A stretch of DNA of 50,187 nucleotides from Anianibacter sp965662745. GTDB lineage: Bacteria > Pseudomonadota > Alphaproteobacteria > Rhodobacterales > Rhodobacteraceae. Shown here in pieces: positions 34,428 through 44,169 of this stretch. The notes below the pieces were generated by a model. The model saw only the letters and a list, made by a program, of their open reading frames with translations, searched no databases and was not told where the DNA came from. Where the stretch lies: positions 1 through 50,187 of the forward strand of contig CBFIJK010000020.1 in assembly GCA_965662745.1 (NCBI GenBank). Reading direction: 5' to 3'. The stretch's first letter is position 1. The number at the start of each line of letters is the position of its first letter. Position numbers and translations under genes: made by a program.

Positions 34428-35609
34428 ATGCTCTCACCTACCGACCCTCATCGCCAGGACATCCGCAAAGTCAGTCTGATCCGTGAGGTTCCGCTGATCC
34501 TTGATGCATGCCGCCGGTCGACTGGGATGGGGTTCACCGCCGTCGCGCGCGTGACCGAGGATCGCTGGATCACCTGCGCCTCGCTGGACCACCTGAATTT
34601 CGGGCTTTTGCCGGGGGACGAGTTGGAGGTCGGGTCGACCATCTGCAACGAGGTCCGCACTTGCCGGGATACGATCGCGATCCCCGATGTGGATACCAGC
34701 GAGATCTACCGCAACCACGATACTCCGAAGCGCTATGGCTTCAAGAGCTACATCTCGGTACCGATCACCCTGGCGGATGGCAGTTTCTGGGGCACGCTTT
34801 GCGCCATTGATCCCGAACCGCGCGTGATCGACCCTGAAACACTGACCAGCTTCGAACTCTTCGCGCAACTGGTTGCCCTGCTGATGGACCGGCAAGAGGA
34901 ACTGGAAGCGAAGAACGCCACCCTCGAGACAGAACGTGACACTGGCCATATGAGGGAAGAGTTCATCGCCATCGTCGGGCATGACCTGCGTAACCCCATA
35001 GCCGCCGTATCCGCCGGGCTGCGGATGATGGCGCGCGAGGGCGATTTGTCCGAACGCTCTGAAACGTTGGTCACCGAGATGCAGCGTGCGCTCAACCGGG
35101 CCAACCAGATCATCGACAACCTGATGGATTTCGCGCGCGGTCGTCTTGGCTCGGGGATCGACGCCGTTGCCTCGCGCCCCATGGATCTGGAGCCGGTCAT
35201 TCGCGACGTGGTGAGCGAGATTTCGCAGGTTACGGCGCATCCCATCGAGTGCGCGATTGACCTGCCGCATCCGGTTCGCGCCGATCCTCAGAGGATCGGC
35301 CAGCTTTTGTCGAACCTCTTGGGAAACGCGGTCACCCATGGCGCGTCTGACGCGCCGATCCAGATCAGGGCCATAATTTCGGATGGGACGTTTCAGCTTT
35401 CTGTGACCAATGAGGGCGAGCAGATCAGCGATGCCATCCGGGCGTCTCTCTTCCAGCCCTTCGCGCGCGGAAGCGACGATCGGCAACTCAAGGGGCTGGG
35501 GCTAGGCCTGTATATCGCAGCCGCAATCGCCCGCGCCCATTCAGGCCAGATCGATGTTGACTCGCGGCCCTCTGGTCAGACGACATTCACTTTCAAGATG
35601 CCTGTATAG
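34428..35609 (+). CDS. GAF-domain sensor histidine kinase
   Basis: A soluble 393-residue kinase. Residues 20-155 form a GAF domain (for example CNEVRTCRDTIAIPDVD, then YGFKSYISVPITLADGSFWGTLCAID). A short coiled-coil linker leads to the HisKA helix with the phosphorylated His in FIAIVGHDLRNPIAA (H185). The ATPase domain has the N box NLLGNAVTHG, F box LFQPFARG and G box GLGLGLYIAAAIARAH. No membrane segment or receiver domain is present, and no response regulator gene is adjacent, so the partner is elsewhere. The cysteines in the GAF domain (TICNEVRTC) could be redox- or metal-sensitive, but that is a guess. The ribosome site is weak. Confidence 0.9.
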   Translation: MLSPTDPHRQDIRKVSLIREVPLILDACRRSTGMGFTAVARVTEDRWITCASLDHLNFGLLPGDELEVGSTICNEVRTCRDTIAIPDVDTSEIYRNHDTPKRYGFKSYISVPITLADGSFWGTLCAIDPEPRVIDPETLTSFELFAQLVALLMDRQEELEAKNATLETERDTGHMREEFIAIVGHDLRNPIAAVSAGLRMMAREGDLSERSETLVTEMQRALNRANQIIDNLMDFARGRLGSGIDAVASRPMDLEPVIRDVVSEISQVTAHPIECAIDLPHPVRADPQRIGQLLSNLLGNAVTHGASDAPIQIRAIISDGTFQLSVTNEGEQISDAIRASLFQPFARGSDDRQLKGLGLGLYIAAAIARAHSGQIDVDSRPSGQTTFTFKMPV

Positions 35610-35650
35610 CTCGACCGGCGGCGCCGACAGCCTGCGCACCCACGGATGCC

Positions 35651-35692
35651 CAACGAAATAGGCCCGCGCCTCGCGACGCGGGCCTTTTCGTT
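35651..35692. terminator. Bidirectional rho-independent terminator
   Basis: GGCCCGCG (35661-35668) pairs with CGCGGGCC (35677-35684), and flanking AACGAAA/TTTTCGTT extends the symmetry. T-rich tails follow on both strands, so it ends the kinase transcript and the convergent RTX gene. Confidence 0.9.
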
Positions 35693-35707
35693 TGCTCAAG
35701 CCGACCC

Positions 35708-38700
35708 TCAGAGAAGGAAGTCGGGGTTGTCCGCCAGCACCTTGCCCTCGTGGGCCTTCAGGCTTTCGCGAGCCGCGCGGCCGTAGCACATGGCGTCGAC
35801 GCGCAGCTCGGGGAAGAGGGTCAGCACCTCTTCGCGGGCCTCGTCGTCCAGCGCCTCAAAGCCCATCTCGCCGGGGTGGAAGCTTTCCGACCAGGCCCCG
35901 TTGGCAAAGACCAGCTCGTGGCTGTCAAAGAGGATGTGGAAGTATTCCACCTCGCCGCCCTCATCCACGAAGATCGTGTCGCCGTTCACCAGGTGCTTCG
36001 CCGCCGCCAGGATCTCGCGATCGTTGAACAAAAGCTCTGCGCGCCAGCCTTCGACCAGCATCCGGTGCTGCGGCGAAACCAGAAGGTCACGGTCGTTCTT
36101 CATTGCGCCCGCCTTGATACGGATCGGCGCCAGCTTGCCCTTTGCGGGCACCTTGCGCGACCCGACCCAGCGCATCGGCTGCAGGCCCCGGTCGCGGGTG
36201 ACGATCATGTCGCCCACTTCCAGATCCTCGATGGCCTTCTCGCCCTCGGCGGTCTGGATCATCGTGCCGCGCGTGAAGCAGACCACGATGTCCTCGATCT
36301 CCGAGAAGATGATGTCCGGCGTCGTGCCATCGCGGAACTCCACCCGGCCCGAGGTTGAGTTGCCGTCGGCATCGACGCTATCCACGATGTCGTACTGCTT
36401 CAGACCGCGCAGGTTCAGCGTGTCAAAGTCGTCCACATCGCCCGGCTTCGTCGATCCGGTGCCACCGTCGACCACATCGCCGCCATTGAGATCGGTGAAG
36501 ACATCGCGGTCATCGCCGCCCGACATGATGTCGTTGCCAGCGCCACCCCGGAAGGTGTCGTTGCCCTGACCACCGATCAGCGTGTCGTTGCCCGCGCCGC
36601 CGAACAGTTTGTCGTCGTCGATGCCCCCGTCGATGAAGTCATCGCCGTCGTCGCCATAGAGGATATCATCGTCATCCTGGCCGAAGATGCGGTCATTGCC
36701 GTCTCCGCCGCGGATCACATCCATCCCGTTCGTCTGCTCGGGATCGGGTGCGGCCACCGCCGGATCGGGATCGTCGATGATGTTCAGGCTGTCCGGGAAG
36801 GCCGGGTTCAGGCCACCGTAGATGGTGTCGTCATCCGCGCCGCCGTCGATATCATCCGCGCCTTCGCCGCCAACGATGAAGTCCTTGCCGGCACCACCCT
36901 TGATGGTGTCGTCGTCCAGACCGCCGTCGATGGTGTCATCGCCATCGCCGCCGTCGATGATGTCGTCATCATCGCCGGTGATGATCGTGTCGTTGCCCGC
37001 GCCGCCAAAGACAGTGTCCTTGTCGTCATCGGGCGACGTGCCGGGCAACGTGCCATCGGCAGGGATCGGCGGGACATCTGTCGGATCAAGCAGATCACCG
37101 TCATTGTTGGTGTCATAGCCGGGGAAGCCGCGATCCGGCAGCGGGATTGCACCGCCGCCCGAGGTGTCGATCGTATCGTCTCCATCGCCGCCATCGACGG
37201 TATCGTTCCCGTCTCCGCCAGTGATATCGTCCGCGCCCTCGCCGCCGGTGATGTCGTCGTCTCCATCGCCACCGTCGATCGTATCGTCACCCTTGCCGCC
37301 GTCGATATCGTCGTCGCCTGCGCCGCCATCGACGTTGTCGTCGCCGTCAGAGCCGGTGACGGTGTCGTCGCCGCCGCCGAGGGCGATCTTCTCGATCTCC
37401 TCGAACGTCGTGGTGTCTGTGCCATCGGTGATCGTGCCCGTCTCGGGCGCGGTCAGGGTGACCGTCAGGTCGTCGCTGATAGGTGCGGTCGTAAGGGTGT
37501 CACCGTCGGTCTCTCCGGTCTCCCCGCCGACGATCTCGTCGTTGTCGATCCCGTTACCTTCTTCGGCGATGATGAAAATATCGTCGCCAGACCCGCCATC
37601 CACGAAGTCGTCACCAAGACCCGAGTCGATGACGTCATCGCCGTCATTGCCGTAGATCTCGTCGTCGATTCCGTCCGTGCCATCAATCTGGTCGCCCTGG
37701 GCGTCGGTATAGCCGGGGTTCATACCCTCGCCGATATTGAGACCATCTACCGGGCCGGGCGGAGCCGGATCGATGGGCAGCAGGACGTTCTCGATCTCAG
37801 TGTAGCGGACCATGATGGTCTCGCCATCAGCGTTCTTGTACGAGAAGAAGCCGGATTCCGAGGCCGGATCACCGCCATCCGGATCAAAGCTTTCCAGCGG
37901 CACGCTGCGCAGGTCGAGCACATCGCCGATGGGCAGCGGCGCGCCCGGGTAGTTGTCGTTGGTGGTGTCCGCACCGCCCTCATCGCCCTCACCGCCGGTA
38001 ATGGTGACAAAGCCGGGCCCGTCCGTGTTGGTCGGGTCGACGAAGAAGACATCGTCCCCGTCGCCGCCAAGCGCCGTGTCGCCCGCCGAGACCGTCAGCG
38101 TATCGTCATCGCCGCCGCCATCCAGCACATCCGTTCCAAGACCGCCATCCAGCGTGTCCGATCCGGTGCCGCCGAAGAGGTTGTCGTTGCCGGTGCCGCC
38201 GGTCAGCGTGTCGTCGCCCGCGTCGCCATAGACCTGGTCGTCGCCCGCGCCGCCATCGACGGTATCGTCCCCCTCGCCGCCGCGAACGGTGTCCGCGCCC
38301 ACATTGCCGGTGATGGTATCGTTGCCGGTGCCACCGTCGACATTGTCGTTTCCGAGGCCCGCGTCGATGGTGTCATCGCCGCCATTGCCCTCGATGACAT
38401 CGTCGATGCCGTCCGCGCCGTCGATGATGTCGCCGCCGCCATCGGTCGGCCCGTCGGCGTCGTTGTAGCCCGGTCCCATGACCTCGCCGAATTCCTCGCC
38501 GTCGACGATGCCGTCGGGGTCCTTCGGGTCGATGAGGACGTTCTCGATCTCGGTGAAGTTGACGGTGACATCCTCGCCGTCCGCGTTGCGGTAGACGACC
38601 GTGCCCGCCTCGGGGTCCATCGCGTCAGGCGTGAAGCTGACGACGTCGACGCCGCGCAGGTCCAGGACGTCGCCGATGGGCAGAGGTGCGCCGGGATAGT

Positions 38701-41700
38701 TGTCGTTCGTGGTGTCCGCGCCGCCTTCATCGGTTTCGCCGCCGGTGATTGTGATCGTGCCGGGGCCTTCGGTGTCGGTCGGGTCGACGAAGAATACGTC
38801 ATCGCCGCCGCCGCCAAAGCCGGTATCGCCCGAGGTCAGCGTGATTGTGTCGTCATCGCCGCCGCCATCTACGATATCGTTGCCTTTGCCGCCGGTCAGC
38901 GTGTCGGTGCCGTCCTCGCCAAAGAGCTGGTCGTCACCGTCGCCGCCGGACAGGTCGTCATTGCCGGTGCCGCCTTCAAGGCGGTCGCCGTCGCCGTTGC
39001 CCTGCAGGACGTCATTGCCTTCGCCGCCGCGCAGGATGTCCGTGCCATCGCCGCCGATCAGCGTGTCGTTGCCTGCGCCGCCATCCAACTGGTCGTTGCC
39101 GGGGCCCGCCTCGAGCCGGTCATTCCCGTCGCCGCCATCCAGCTGGTCGTTGCCGACCCCGCCGCGCAGGATGTCGTCGCCTTCGCCGCCCTTGAGGATG
39201 TCGTCGCCTTCCGAGCCGTCGATGATGTCGTTGCCGGTGCCGCCATCGATCAGATCGTTGCCAGCGTCGCCGTCGATGATGTCATCGCCGCCATTGCCGA
39301 GGATCGTGTCGCCCTCGGTCGTGATCTTGTCGCCGCCCTGGAAGGTCGGCGGATTGGCGTCGTCATAGCCGAGAACCATCGTTTCGCCGAATTCCTCGCC
39401 GTCGACGACGCCGTCGGGGCCTCTCGGGTCAGGCAGGATGACGTTCTCGATCTCGCTGAAGGTGACATTGACGGTTTCGCCATCGGCATTGCGATAGCTG
39501 AACGTGCCCGCCTCGGGATCGGCCGGATCGAAGGTGATATCGATCAGGTCGACGCCGCGCAGGTCCAGCACGTCGCCGATGGGCAGGGGCGCACCGGGAT
39601 AGTTGTCGTTCGTGGTGTCCGCGCCGCCCTCGTCGGTTTCGCCGCCGACGATGGTGATCGAGCCGGGGCCATCGGTGCCGTCTGTGTCCACGAAGAACAC
39701 GTCGTCGCCGCCATTGCCTTCTGCGCTGTCGCCCGAGCCGACGGTGATGGTGTCGTCGTCGCCGCCGCCCGAGATGTCGTCCGCGCCTTCGCCGCCGGTG
39801 ATCGTATCCGATCCGCCCTCGCCGAAGATCATGTCGTCGCCGTCGCCGCCATCAATGACGTCATCGCCGCCTGCACCCTCAACGGGCGCCGTGCCGGGCG
39901 CGTTGAAGTAGATGTCAGTGACGAAGATGCCCGAGTTGTCGGGGCCGTTCTGGTCATGCTCCAGCGTGATCCGTGACACGGGGCCGGGGATCGTCACCTG
40001 AAGATTGTAGCCATCGGTGTTCGGATCGTCGTATCCGCCGTTGGAATCGGCGGTGTCGTTGCCGGCAACGGTGTTGCTGTCGATCAGCGTCAGGTTCGGG
40101 CCGCCGTCGAGAACGACGGTAATGGGGTCGTTGTTCTCGTCAAACGCCTGAATGCGGACAACGCCATCGCCGTCGATGTCATTGACGTTGAAGGTGACAT
40201 CGGTGACGGGCTCCGAGAATTCCCACTTGAAATCGCCCTCGTTGCCCTGGCCGTCGGTCTCGGACTTCAGGCCGCTGGTTGCGTCGACGGGCTGGCCGTC
40301 GCTGTCGATCCCGTCGACATTGAGCGTTTCATTCGCCCCTTCGCTGAAGTGATTGCCCGTGTCCTTGGTGCGCGTGTAGGTGACCGAAACGGTGCCCGTG
40401 TCCTGTGTGACGCTGGTGTCGTATTCAGCGTCGGACAGCTCATCCCACTCAAAGCTTTCGCGCGGGCCCGCAGTGCCGCCACCGGTCTGATCGCCGTTGT
40501 CGCCATAGATGACGTCGTTGCCTTCGCCGCCCAGAATGGTGTCGTCGCCGGGGGTTACAATGGCCCCCGGTTCGGCCGGTTCAACGACTTTCAGTTGGGC
40601 TTCAGTTTCCTGGACAATGATTTCATGAGACTGGCCGTCGCTTCCGATATAGGTGACCCTTGTGTCCCCGTTCGAGAGCGTCGTGATGCTGTCCGCCCCA
40701 TAGAATTCGACGCAATCCTCGGGTCCGGCATCATAGGGGTCGAACGTGAAATCATCGTCGAAGGTGCGCAGGTCAAGCCGGATGACATCTGGATCACCTT
40801 TGTCGCCGATATACTTGACCTTCAGTTCACTGATCGGATCGTTCCCGCTTTGGTCGAAGAGAACAACGCTTTCCGGATCCTCTTTGTCGCTGCTTGCGCC
40901 GGGCAGATCGGTGATCTTGAGTTCGACCTTTCCATCACTTCCGATTTCACTGTCGGGAATGTCGTAGCCAATCGGTGCCGTTTGCCCATTGAAACCGATC
41001 ACATCGCCCTTGAAGACTTCGACGGTGAACGGTTTGGTCGTTATCCCACCAGACACATCATCCGTCACGACCACGTCGATTTGATATGTATTGTCGCCAT
41101 CCGCGTCGCGTGCGTCATCAAAGCTGGGCGCTGCGCGGAAGCTCAATTCGCCTGTGTCGCTGTCGATGTCGAAAAATGTCGCATCGTCTCCGGACAGGGC
41201 ATAGCTGACGCCTTCATCCCCTGCGGCAAGGCTTCCAATCTCGAACCCGTCTTCAAACGATGCTCCATTAACGGTGATCGACCCGAACTGGTCGCCAACC
41301 CCAAGCGGCTTGGAGCAAGAGGTATGAAAGTTGATCGTCTGAATCAGAGATGACTTGGAGTCGTCATCATAGATGAAGACATCGACGTTCGAGGGGTATT
41401 CATCGCCATTGTCCGCAAGGAAGGATTGGCCTTGCAGAACGGTCCCCGAAAAAATCACATCGCTACCGTCAAGCACTTCGATGAAGACCGAGCTTTGATC
41501 AAAACCGCTGCTTAGCTTCGTGTCGATTTCGTACTTGTCATTCGGTTGAATAGTGTTGGCGTCGTCGGAGATACCACCATAGGTCAGCTCAAGTGTGCTT
41601 GGTTTGCCATGGTCAACCGCAGTGTCGCACAAATCCGTGCCAAGGTCTGCGTCCCCGCCATTGCCGCAATCGATATCTGCTACGAAGACGGGATTTCCTG

Positions 41701-43906
41701 CGCCTCCGGTACCCCCATCACCGTAGATGGTGTCGTTGCCGGTGCCGCCGTCGATCTGGTCGTCGCCGCCATTGCCGAAGATGGTGTCGTCGCCTTCGCC
41801 GCCGAAAATGGTGTCATTTCCGGATACGTCGCTGTCGCCAGACCCTTTTCCGGTCAGGATGACATTGTCGATTGAGGCGCCGATATTGTCTTCTTGCCCC
41901 GTGCCTTCGAATTCCAGCCGGTTGGACCCATCGCCTGCGCCGCCGACGAGGTCGAGCGTTATCGTCTCGAAATCGGATTCGCCGCTATTGCTTGGATCGA
42001 TGGTCGCGACAAGCTCGCCGCCCCAGTAGACGTTGACCGTGTTTTCATGCGGCCCGTCGACAGAGGTCTTTTCCTTGGAATCGCTGACATCGAATTTCAG
42101 CGTGTAGGTTTCGCCATCGACAACGCCATCGACGTCCTGGCCGACGCGGATGTTCCCCGGCGACGCTTCGAGATCGAGCCAGTTCTGGCCGTCGGTCGCA
42201 ATGACCCCATCGCGGCCATCGTTGTGGATATCGATCTCGTCATGGGGGTCCTTCGTCGTCCAGCCTGGGATGCCGCCGGTGTCGACAAAGCCGTAGCTGG
42301 TCGAGGACATGCCGGATGTATCTTCGAAGGAACCGTTCTGGATCAGGTTACCGGTCGCGCCGCCTGTGCCGCCATCGCCATAGATGGTGTCGTTGCCGGT
42401 GCCGCCGTCGATCTGGTCGTCGCCGCCATTGCCGAAGATCGTGTCGTCGCCGGTGCCGCCAAAGATCGTGTCGTCGCCTGCGCCCTGGATCTCGGGCGTC
42501 AGGTCGTCTGCTGCGCTCGCGGTGTCGAAATAGACGTCGGAAATCTGGATGTCGCTGTCGGCATGGCCGACATTCAGGTGCTCGATCTCGATGCGCGAGA
42601 CGGGGCCTGCGATCTCGACCAGCACCGAATACTTGCCGTCGCTGGCCGCGCCGCCGTGATCCCTGTCATCATCAGAGGTCGCCGTGTCAGAGCCCGGCTG
42701 GCCGTCATTGCCCGACAACTTAACGCCAGTGCCCGCATCGGTGATCGTGACCGAGATCGGATTGCCGCTTTCGTCATAGGCGCGGATCTGGACCTCGGAA
42801 TCGAAGTCGATATCGCTGACGCGGAAGTCGACATTTGACACGGCATCGGAAAAGCCAAGCTCGACGATGGCCCGGTCATCATCGTCATTGGTTTCCAGCG
42901 CGAGGTTGCTGGATGCGTCTACAGGCCCAAGATCGCCGGTGTCGATGCCGTCCACATTGCCGTGGCTGGTCTCGAATTCGATATCGGTGCTCTTGTCCTT
43001 GGTGATCTTGAAGCTGACATCGACCGAACCCGTGTTCTGGGTGAAGTTGGACGCATCATGCTCATCGCCGAAGTTGGGCGCATCGCTCCACTCAAAGACT
43101 TCACGGGCGCCGGTCCCCCCTGCGCCGCCGCCAAAGCCTGCATCGCCATAGATCGTGTCGTTGCCGGCCGAGCCGCTGATGGTATCGTTGCCTGCGCCGC
43201 CGCCGATGAGGTCGTCGCCGCCTGCGCCGTCGATTATATCGTCGCCGCCATTGCCGTCGATGATGTCGGCATCATTGGTGATCTTGTCGCCGCCACCATC
43301 GGTGGGCAGGTTGGCGTCGTCATAGCCAAGGCCCATCGTCTCGCCGTCTTCTTCGCCGTCCACGACGCCTGTATTTGCGCCAGTTGGCGGGGTGGCGTCG
43401 GGTGCCACGATGGTCGAGTTGTCGACCGTTTGGTAGGAATACCAGCCCGAGAAGTCGCTTGCCGTGATGTCGGTGATCTCGATGTTCGAGATCTCGAGGT
43501 TATCCAGTGTGCCGTTGTTGTAATAGTCGGTGACGAAGACGTCGCCGTTCTGGTTTTGGATCAGGACTGCCTTGATGGTCTGGGTCGATCCGTCCGGGGC
43601 GGTGACAAGAAGATTGGCCTCGACGCTGGCATCCGTCTTGGTGGTGATCGATCCGCTGCCAAGATCATAGCTCACCGTGTCCGAGGTGCCGAACTTGCTG
43701 TCGTCATCCGAAACGACGCCATCGCCGCCGTCCTTCAGCGTTGCCTGGACGATCTGAAGGCCGGAAGAATCGACCGAGGTGCCGATCAGGTCATCGGCCT
43801 TCTCTGCATCTGTGTTGTGGAAGAGCAGGCTGCTCTCATGCTCGTCGATCGAAGCGTAGTTGCCGAGATAGATGAGGTTCACGGATTTCGTGGATGAGAA
43901 GGTCAT
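35708..43906 (-). CDS. Giant RTX calcium-binding protein with C-terminal Hint domain
   Basis: A 2732-residue, very acidic, probably type I-secreted protein. Layout: N-terminal domain of about 170 residues (SVNLIYLGNYASIDEHESSL); RTX block; beta domain about 272-465; RTX; a jelly roll starting NLIQNGSFEDTSGM (about 525-700); a module ending in HTSCSKPLGVGDQFGSI (about 738-875); cadherin-like domain; a second copy of the 272-465 domain at about 1149-1335; then RTX nonapeptides (GGxGxDxUx) and three long spacers sharing GGADTTNDNYPGAPLPIGDVLDLR (about 1336-2495). Residues about 2540-2700 are a Hint domain (CFTRGTMIQTAEGEKAIEDLEVGDMIV) with possible self-processing. The ATG at 43906 is preceded by GGAG; a GTG at 43924 is less likely. 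Probably surface adhesin or matrix protein; no exporter genes nearby. Confidence 0.9.
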   Translation of the reverse strand: MTFSSTKSVNLIYLGNYASIDEHESSLLFHNTDAEKADDLIGTSVDSSGLQIVQATLKDGGDGVVSDDDSKFGTSDTVSYDLGSGSITTKTDASVEANLLVTAPDGSTQTIKAVLIQNQNGDVFVTDYYNNGTLDNLEISNIEITDITASDFSGWYSYQTVDNSTIVAPDATPPTGANTGVVDGEEDGETMGLGYDDANLPTDGGGDKITNDADIIDGNGGDDIIDGAGGDDLIGGGAGNDTISGSAGNDTIYGDAGFGGGAGGTGAREVFEWSDAPNFGDEHDASNFTQNTGSVDVSFKITKDKSTDIEFETSHGNVDGIDTGDLGPVDASSNLALETNDDDDRAIVELGFSDAVSNVDFRVSDIDFDSEVQIRAYDESGNPISVTITDAGTGVKLSGNDGQPGSDTATSDDDRDHGGAASDGKYSVLVEIAGPVSRIEIEHLNVGHADSDIQISDVYFDTASAADDLTPEIQGAGDDTIFGGTGDDTIFGNGGDDQIDGGTGNDTIYGDGGTGGATGNLIQNGSFEDTSGMSSTSYGFVDTGGIPGWTTKDPHDEIDIHNDGRDGVIATDGQNWLDLEASPGNIRVGQDVDGVVDGETYTLKFDVSDSKEKTSVDGPHENTVNVYWGGELVATIDPSNSGESDFETITLDLVGGAGDGSNRLEFEGTGQEDNIGASIDNVILTGKGSGDSDVSGNDTIFGGEGDDTIFGNGGDDQIDGGTGNDTIYGDGGTGGAGNPVFVADIDCGNGGDADLGTDLCDTAVDHGKPSTLELTYGGISDDANTIQPNDKYEIDTKLSSGFDQSSVFIEVLDGSDVIFSGTVLQGQSFLADNGDEYPSNVDVFIYDDDSKSSLIQTINFHTSCSKPLGVGDQFGSITVNGASFEDGFEIGSLAAGDEGVSYALSGDDATFFDIDSDTGELSFRAAPSFDDARDADGDNTYQIDVVVTDDVSGGITTKPFTVEVFKGDVIGFNGQTAPIGYDIPDSEIGSDGKVELKITDLPGASSDKEDPESVVLFDQSGNDPISELKVKYIGDKGDPDVIRLDLRTFDDDFTFDPYDAGPEDCVEFYGADSITTLSNGDTRVTYIGSDGQSHEIIVQETEAQLKVVEPAEPGAIVTPGDDTILGGEGNDVIYGDNGDQTGGGTAGPRESFEWDELSDAEYDTSVTQDTGTVSVTYTRTKDTGNHFSEGANETLNVDGIDSDGQPVDATSGLKSETDGQGNEGDFKWEFSEPVTDVTFNVNDIDGDGVVRIQAFDENNDPITVVLDGGPNLTLIDSNTVAGNDTADSNGGYDDPNTDGYNLQVTIPGPVSRITLEHDQNGPDNSGIFVTDIYFNAPGTAPVEGAGGDDVIDGGDGDDMIFGEGGSDTITGGEGADDISGGGDDDTITVGSGDSAEGNGGDDVFFVDTDGTDGPGSITIVGGETDEGGADTTNDNYPGAPLPIGDVLDLRGVDLIDITFDPADPEAGTFSYRNADGETVNVTFSEIENVILPDPRGPDGVVDGEEFGETMVLGYDDANPPTFQGGDKITTEGDTILGNGGDDIIDGDAGNDLIDGGTGNDIIDGSEGDDILKGGEGDDILRGGVGNDQLDGGDGNDRLEAGPGNDQLDGGAGNDTLIGGDGTDILRGGEGNDVLQGNGDGDRLEGGTGNDDLSGGDGDDQLFGEDGTDTLTGGKGNDIVDGGGDDDTITLTSGDTGFGGGGDDVFFVDPTDTEGPGTITITGGETDEGGADTTNDNYPGAPLPIGDVLDLRGVDVVSFTPDAMDPEAGTVVYRNADGEDVTVNFTEIENVLIDPKDPDGIVDGEEFGEVMGPGYNDADGPTDGGGDIIDGADGIDDVIEGNGGDDTIDAGLGNDNVDGGTGNDTITGNVGADTVRGGEGDDTVDGGAGDDQVYGDAGDDTLTGGTGNDNLFGGTGSDTLDGGLGTDVLDGGGDDDTLTVSAGDTALGGDGDDVFFVDPTNTDGPGFVTITGGEGDEGGADTTNDNYPGAPLPIGDVLDLRSVPLESFDPDGGDPASESGFFSYKNADGETIMVRYTEIENVLLPIDPAPPGPVDGLNIGEGMNPGYTDAQGDQIDGTDGIDDEIYGNDGDDVIDSGLGDDFVDGGSGDDIFIIAEEGNGIDNDEIVGGETGETDGDTLTTAPISDDLTVTLTAPETGTITDGTDTTTFEEIEKIALGGGDDTVTGSDGDDNVDGGAGDDDIDGGKGDDTIDGGDGDDDITGGEGADDITGGDGNDTVDGGDGDDTIDTSGGGAIPLPDRGFPGYDTNNDGDLLDPTDVPPIPADGTLPGTSPDDDKDTVFGGAGNDTIITGDDDDIIDGGDGDDTIDGGLDDDTIKGGAGKDFIVGGEGADDIDGGADDDTIYGGLNPAFPDSLNIIDDPDPAVAAPDPEQTNGMDVIRGGDGNDRIFGQDDDDILYGDDGDDFIDGGIDDDKLFGGAGNDTLIGGQGNDTFRGGAGNDIMSGGDDRDVFTDLNGGDVVDGGTGSTKPGDVDDFDTLNLRGLKQYDIVDSVDADGNSTSGRVEFRDGTTPDIIFSEIEDIVVCFTRGTMIQTAEGEKAIEDLEVGDMIVTRDRGLQPMRWVGSRKVPAKGKLAPIRIKAGAMKNDRDLLVSPQHRMLVEGWRAELLFNDREILAAAKHLVNGDTIFVDEGGEVEYFHILFDSHELVFANGAWSESFHPGEMGFEALDDEAREEVLTLFPELRVDAMCYGRAARESLKAHEGKVLADNPDFLL
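37726..39620 (-). repeat. Internal repeated spacer modules in the giant RTX gene
   Basis: Three long spacers in this stretch encode the same order of elements: a nonapeptide block, VFFVDP or VFFVDT, GGETDEGGADTTNDNYPGAPLPIGDVLDLR, a short beta unit ending in EIENV, then G-x-VDG-x-E-x-GE. The shared start of the spacer lies near 39610, 38710 and 37960. DNA identity is high enough to see by eye in the NDNYPGAPLPIGD part. A fourth, shorter VDGEEDGETM element lies near 43340. Confidence 0.75.
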
Positions 43907-44037
43907 GCTTTCGGTCTCCAACACTGCAAGCAGCGGCAGCTGATTGCTTTCAGTTACAAGGAGGATCGTGACCAGCCCCCACAGCCGAATCCCGCCAGAT
44001 TAGGAAAAGGGTTACGGGACCGTGAAGAATTTGATAA

Positions 44038-44113
44038 CTGTAAATTTGCAAAAATATTTAGGCAACTGCCACAATTAGAGCTGGATATGGGTTAAAGATG
44101 CTGTAAATTTGCA
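44038..44113. promoter_or_regulatory. Two phased near-palindromic repeats between RTX and LuxR-like genes
   Basis: CTGTAAATTTGCA occurs at 44038-44050 and again at 44101-44113. Each core TGTAAATTTGCA is a near palindrome around AAATTT. The copies are on the same strand and 63 bases apart, six turns of DNA, in an AT-rich 263-base gap between two divergent genes. They look like operator sites for a dimeric regulator. Confidence 0.6.
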
Positions 44114-44169
44114 TGTATCAATGGCGCGCCACCGAACAATTTTTCTGAAGTTCCAAGAGTGTTTCCGCT

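Noticed and set aside
36400..39900. CRISPR-like or satellite array of short repeats
   Set aside because: The short repeats are degenerate codons of RTX nonapeptides in one open frame, without constant spacers.
40349..41353. 334-residue open frame on the plus strand inside the giant RTX gene
   Set aside because: Antisense to a continuous, family-consistent RTX/cadherin reading frame; similar frames at 41894-42838 and 42962-43897 come from the same biased codon use.
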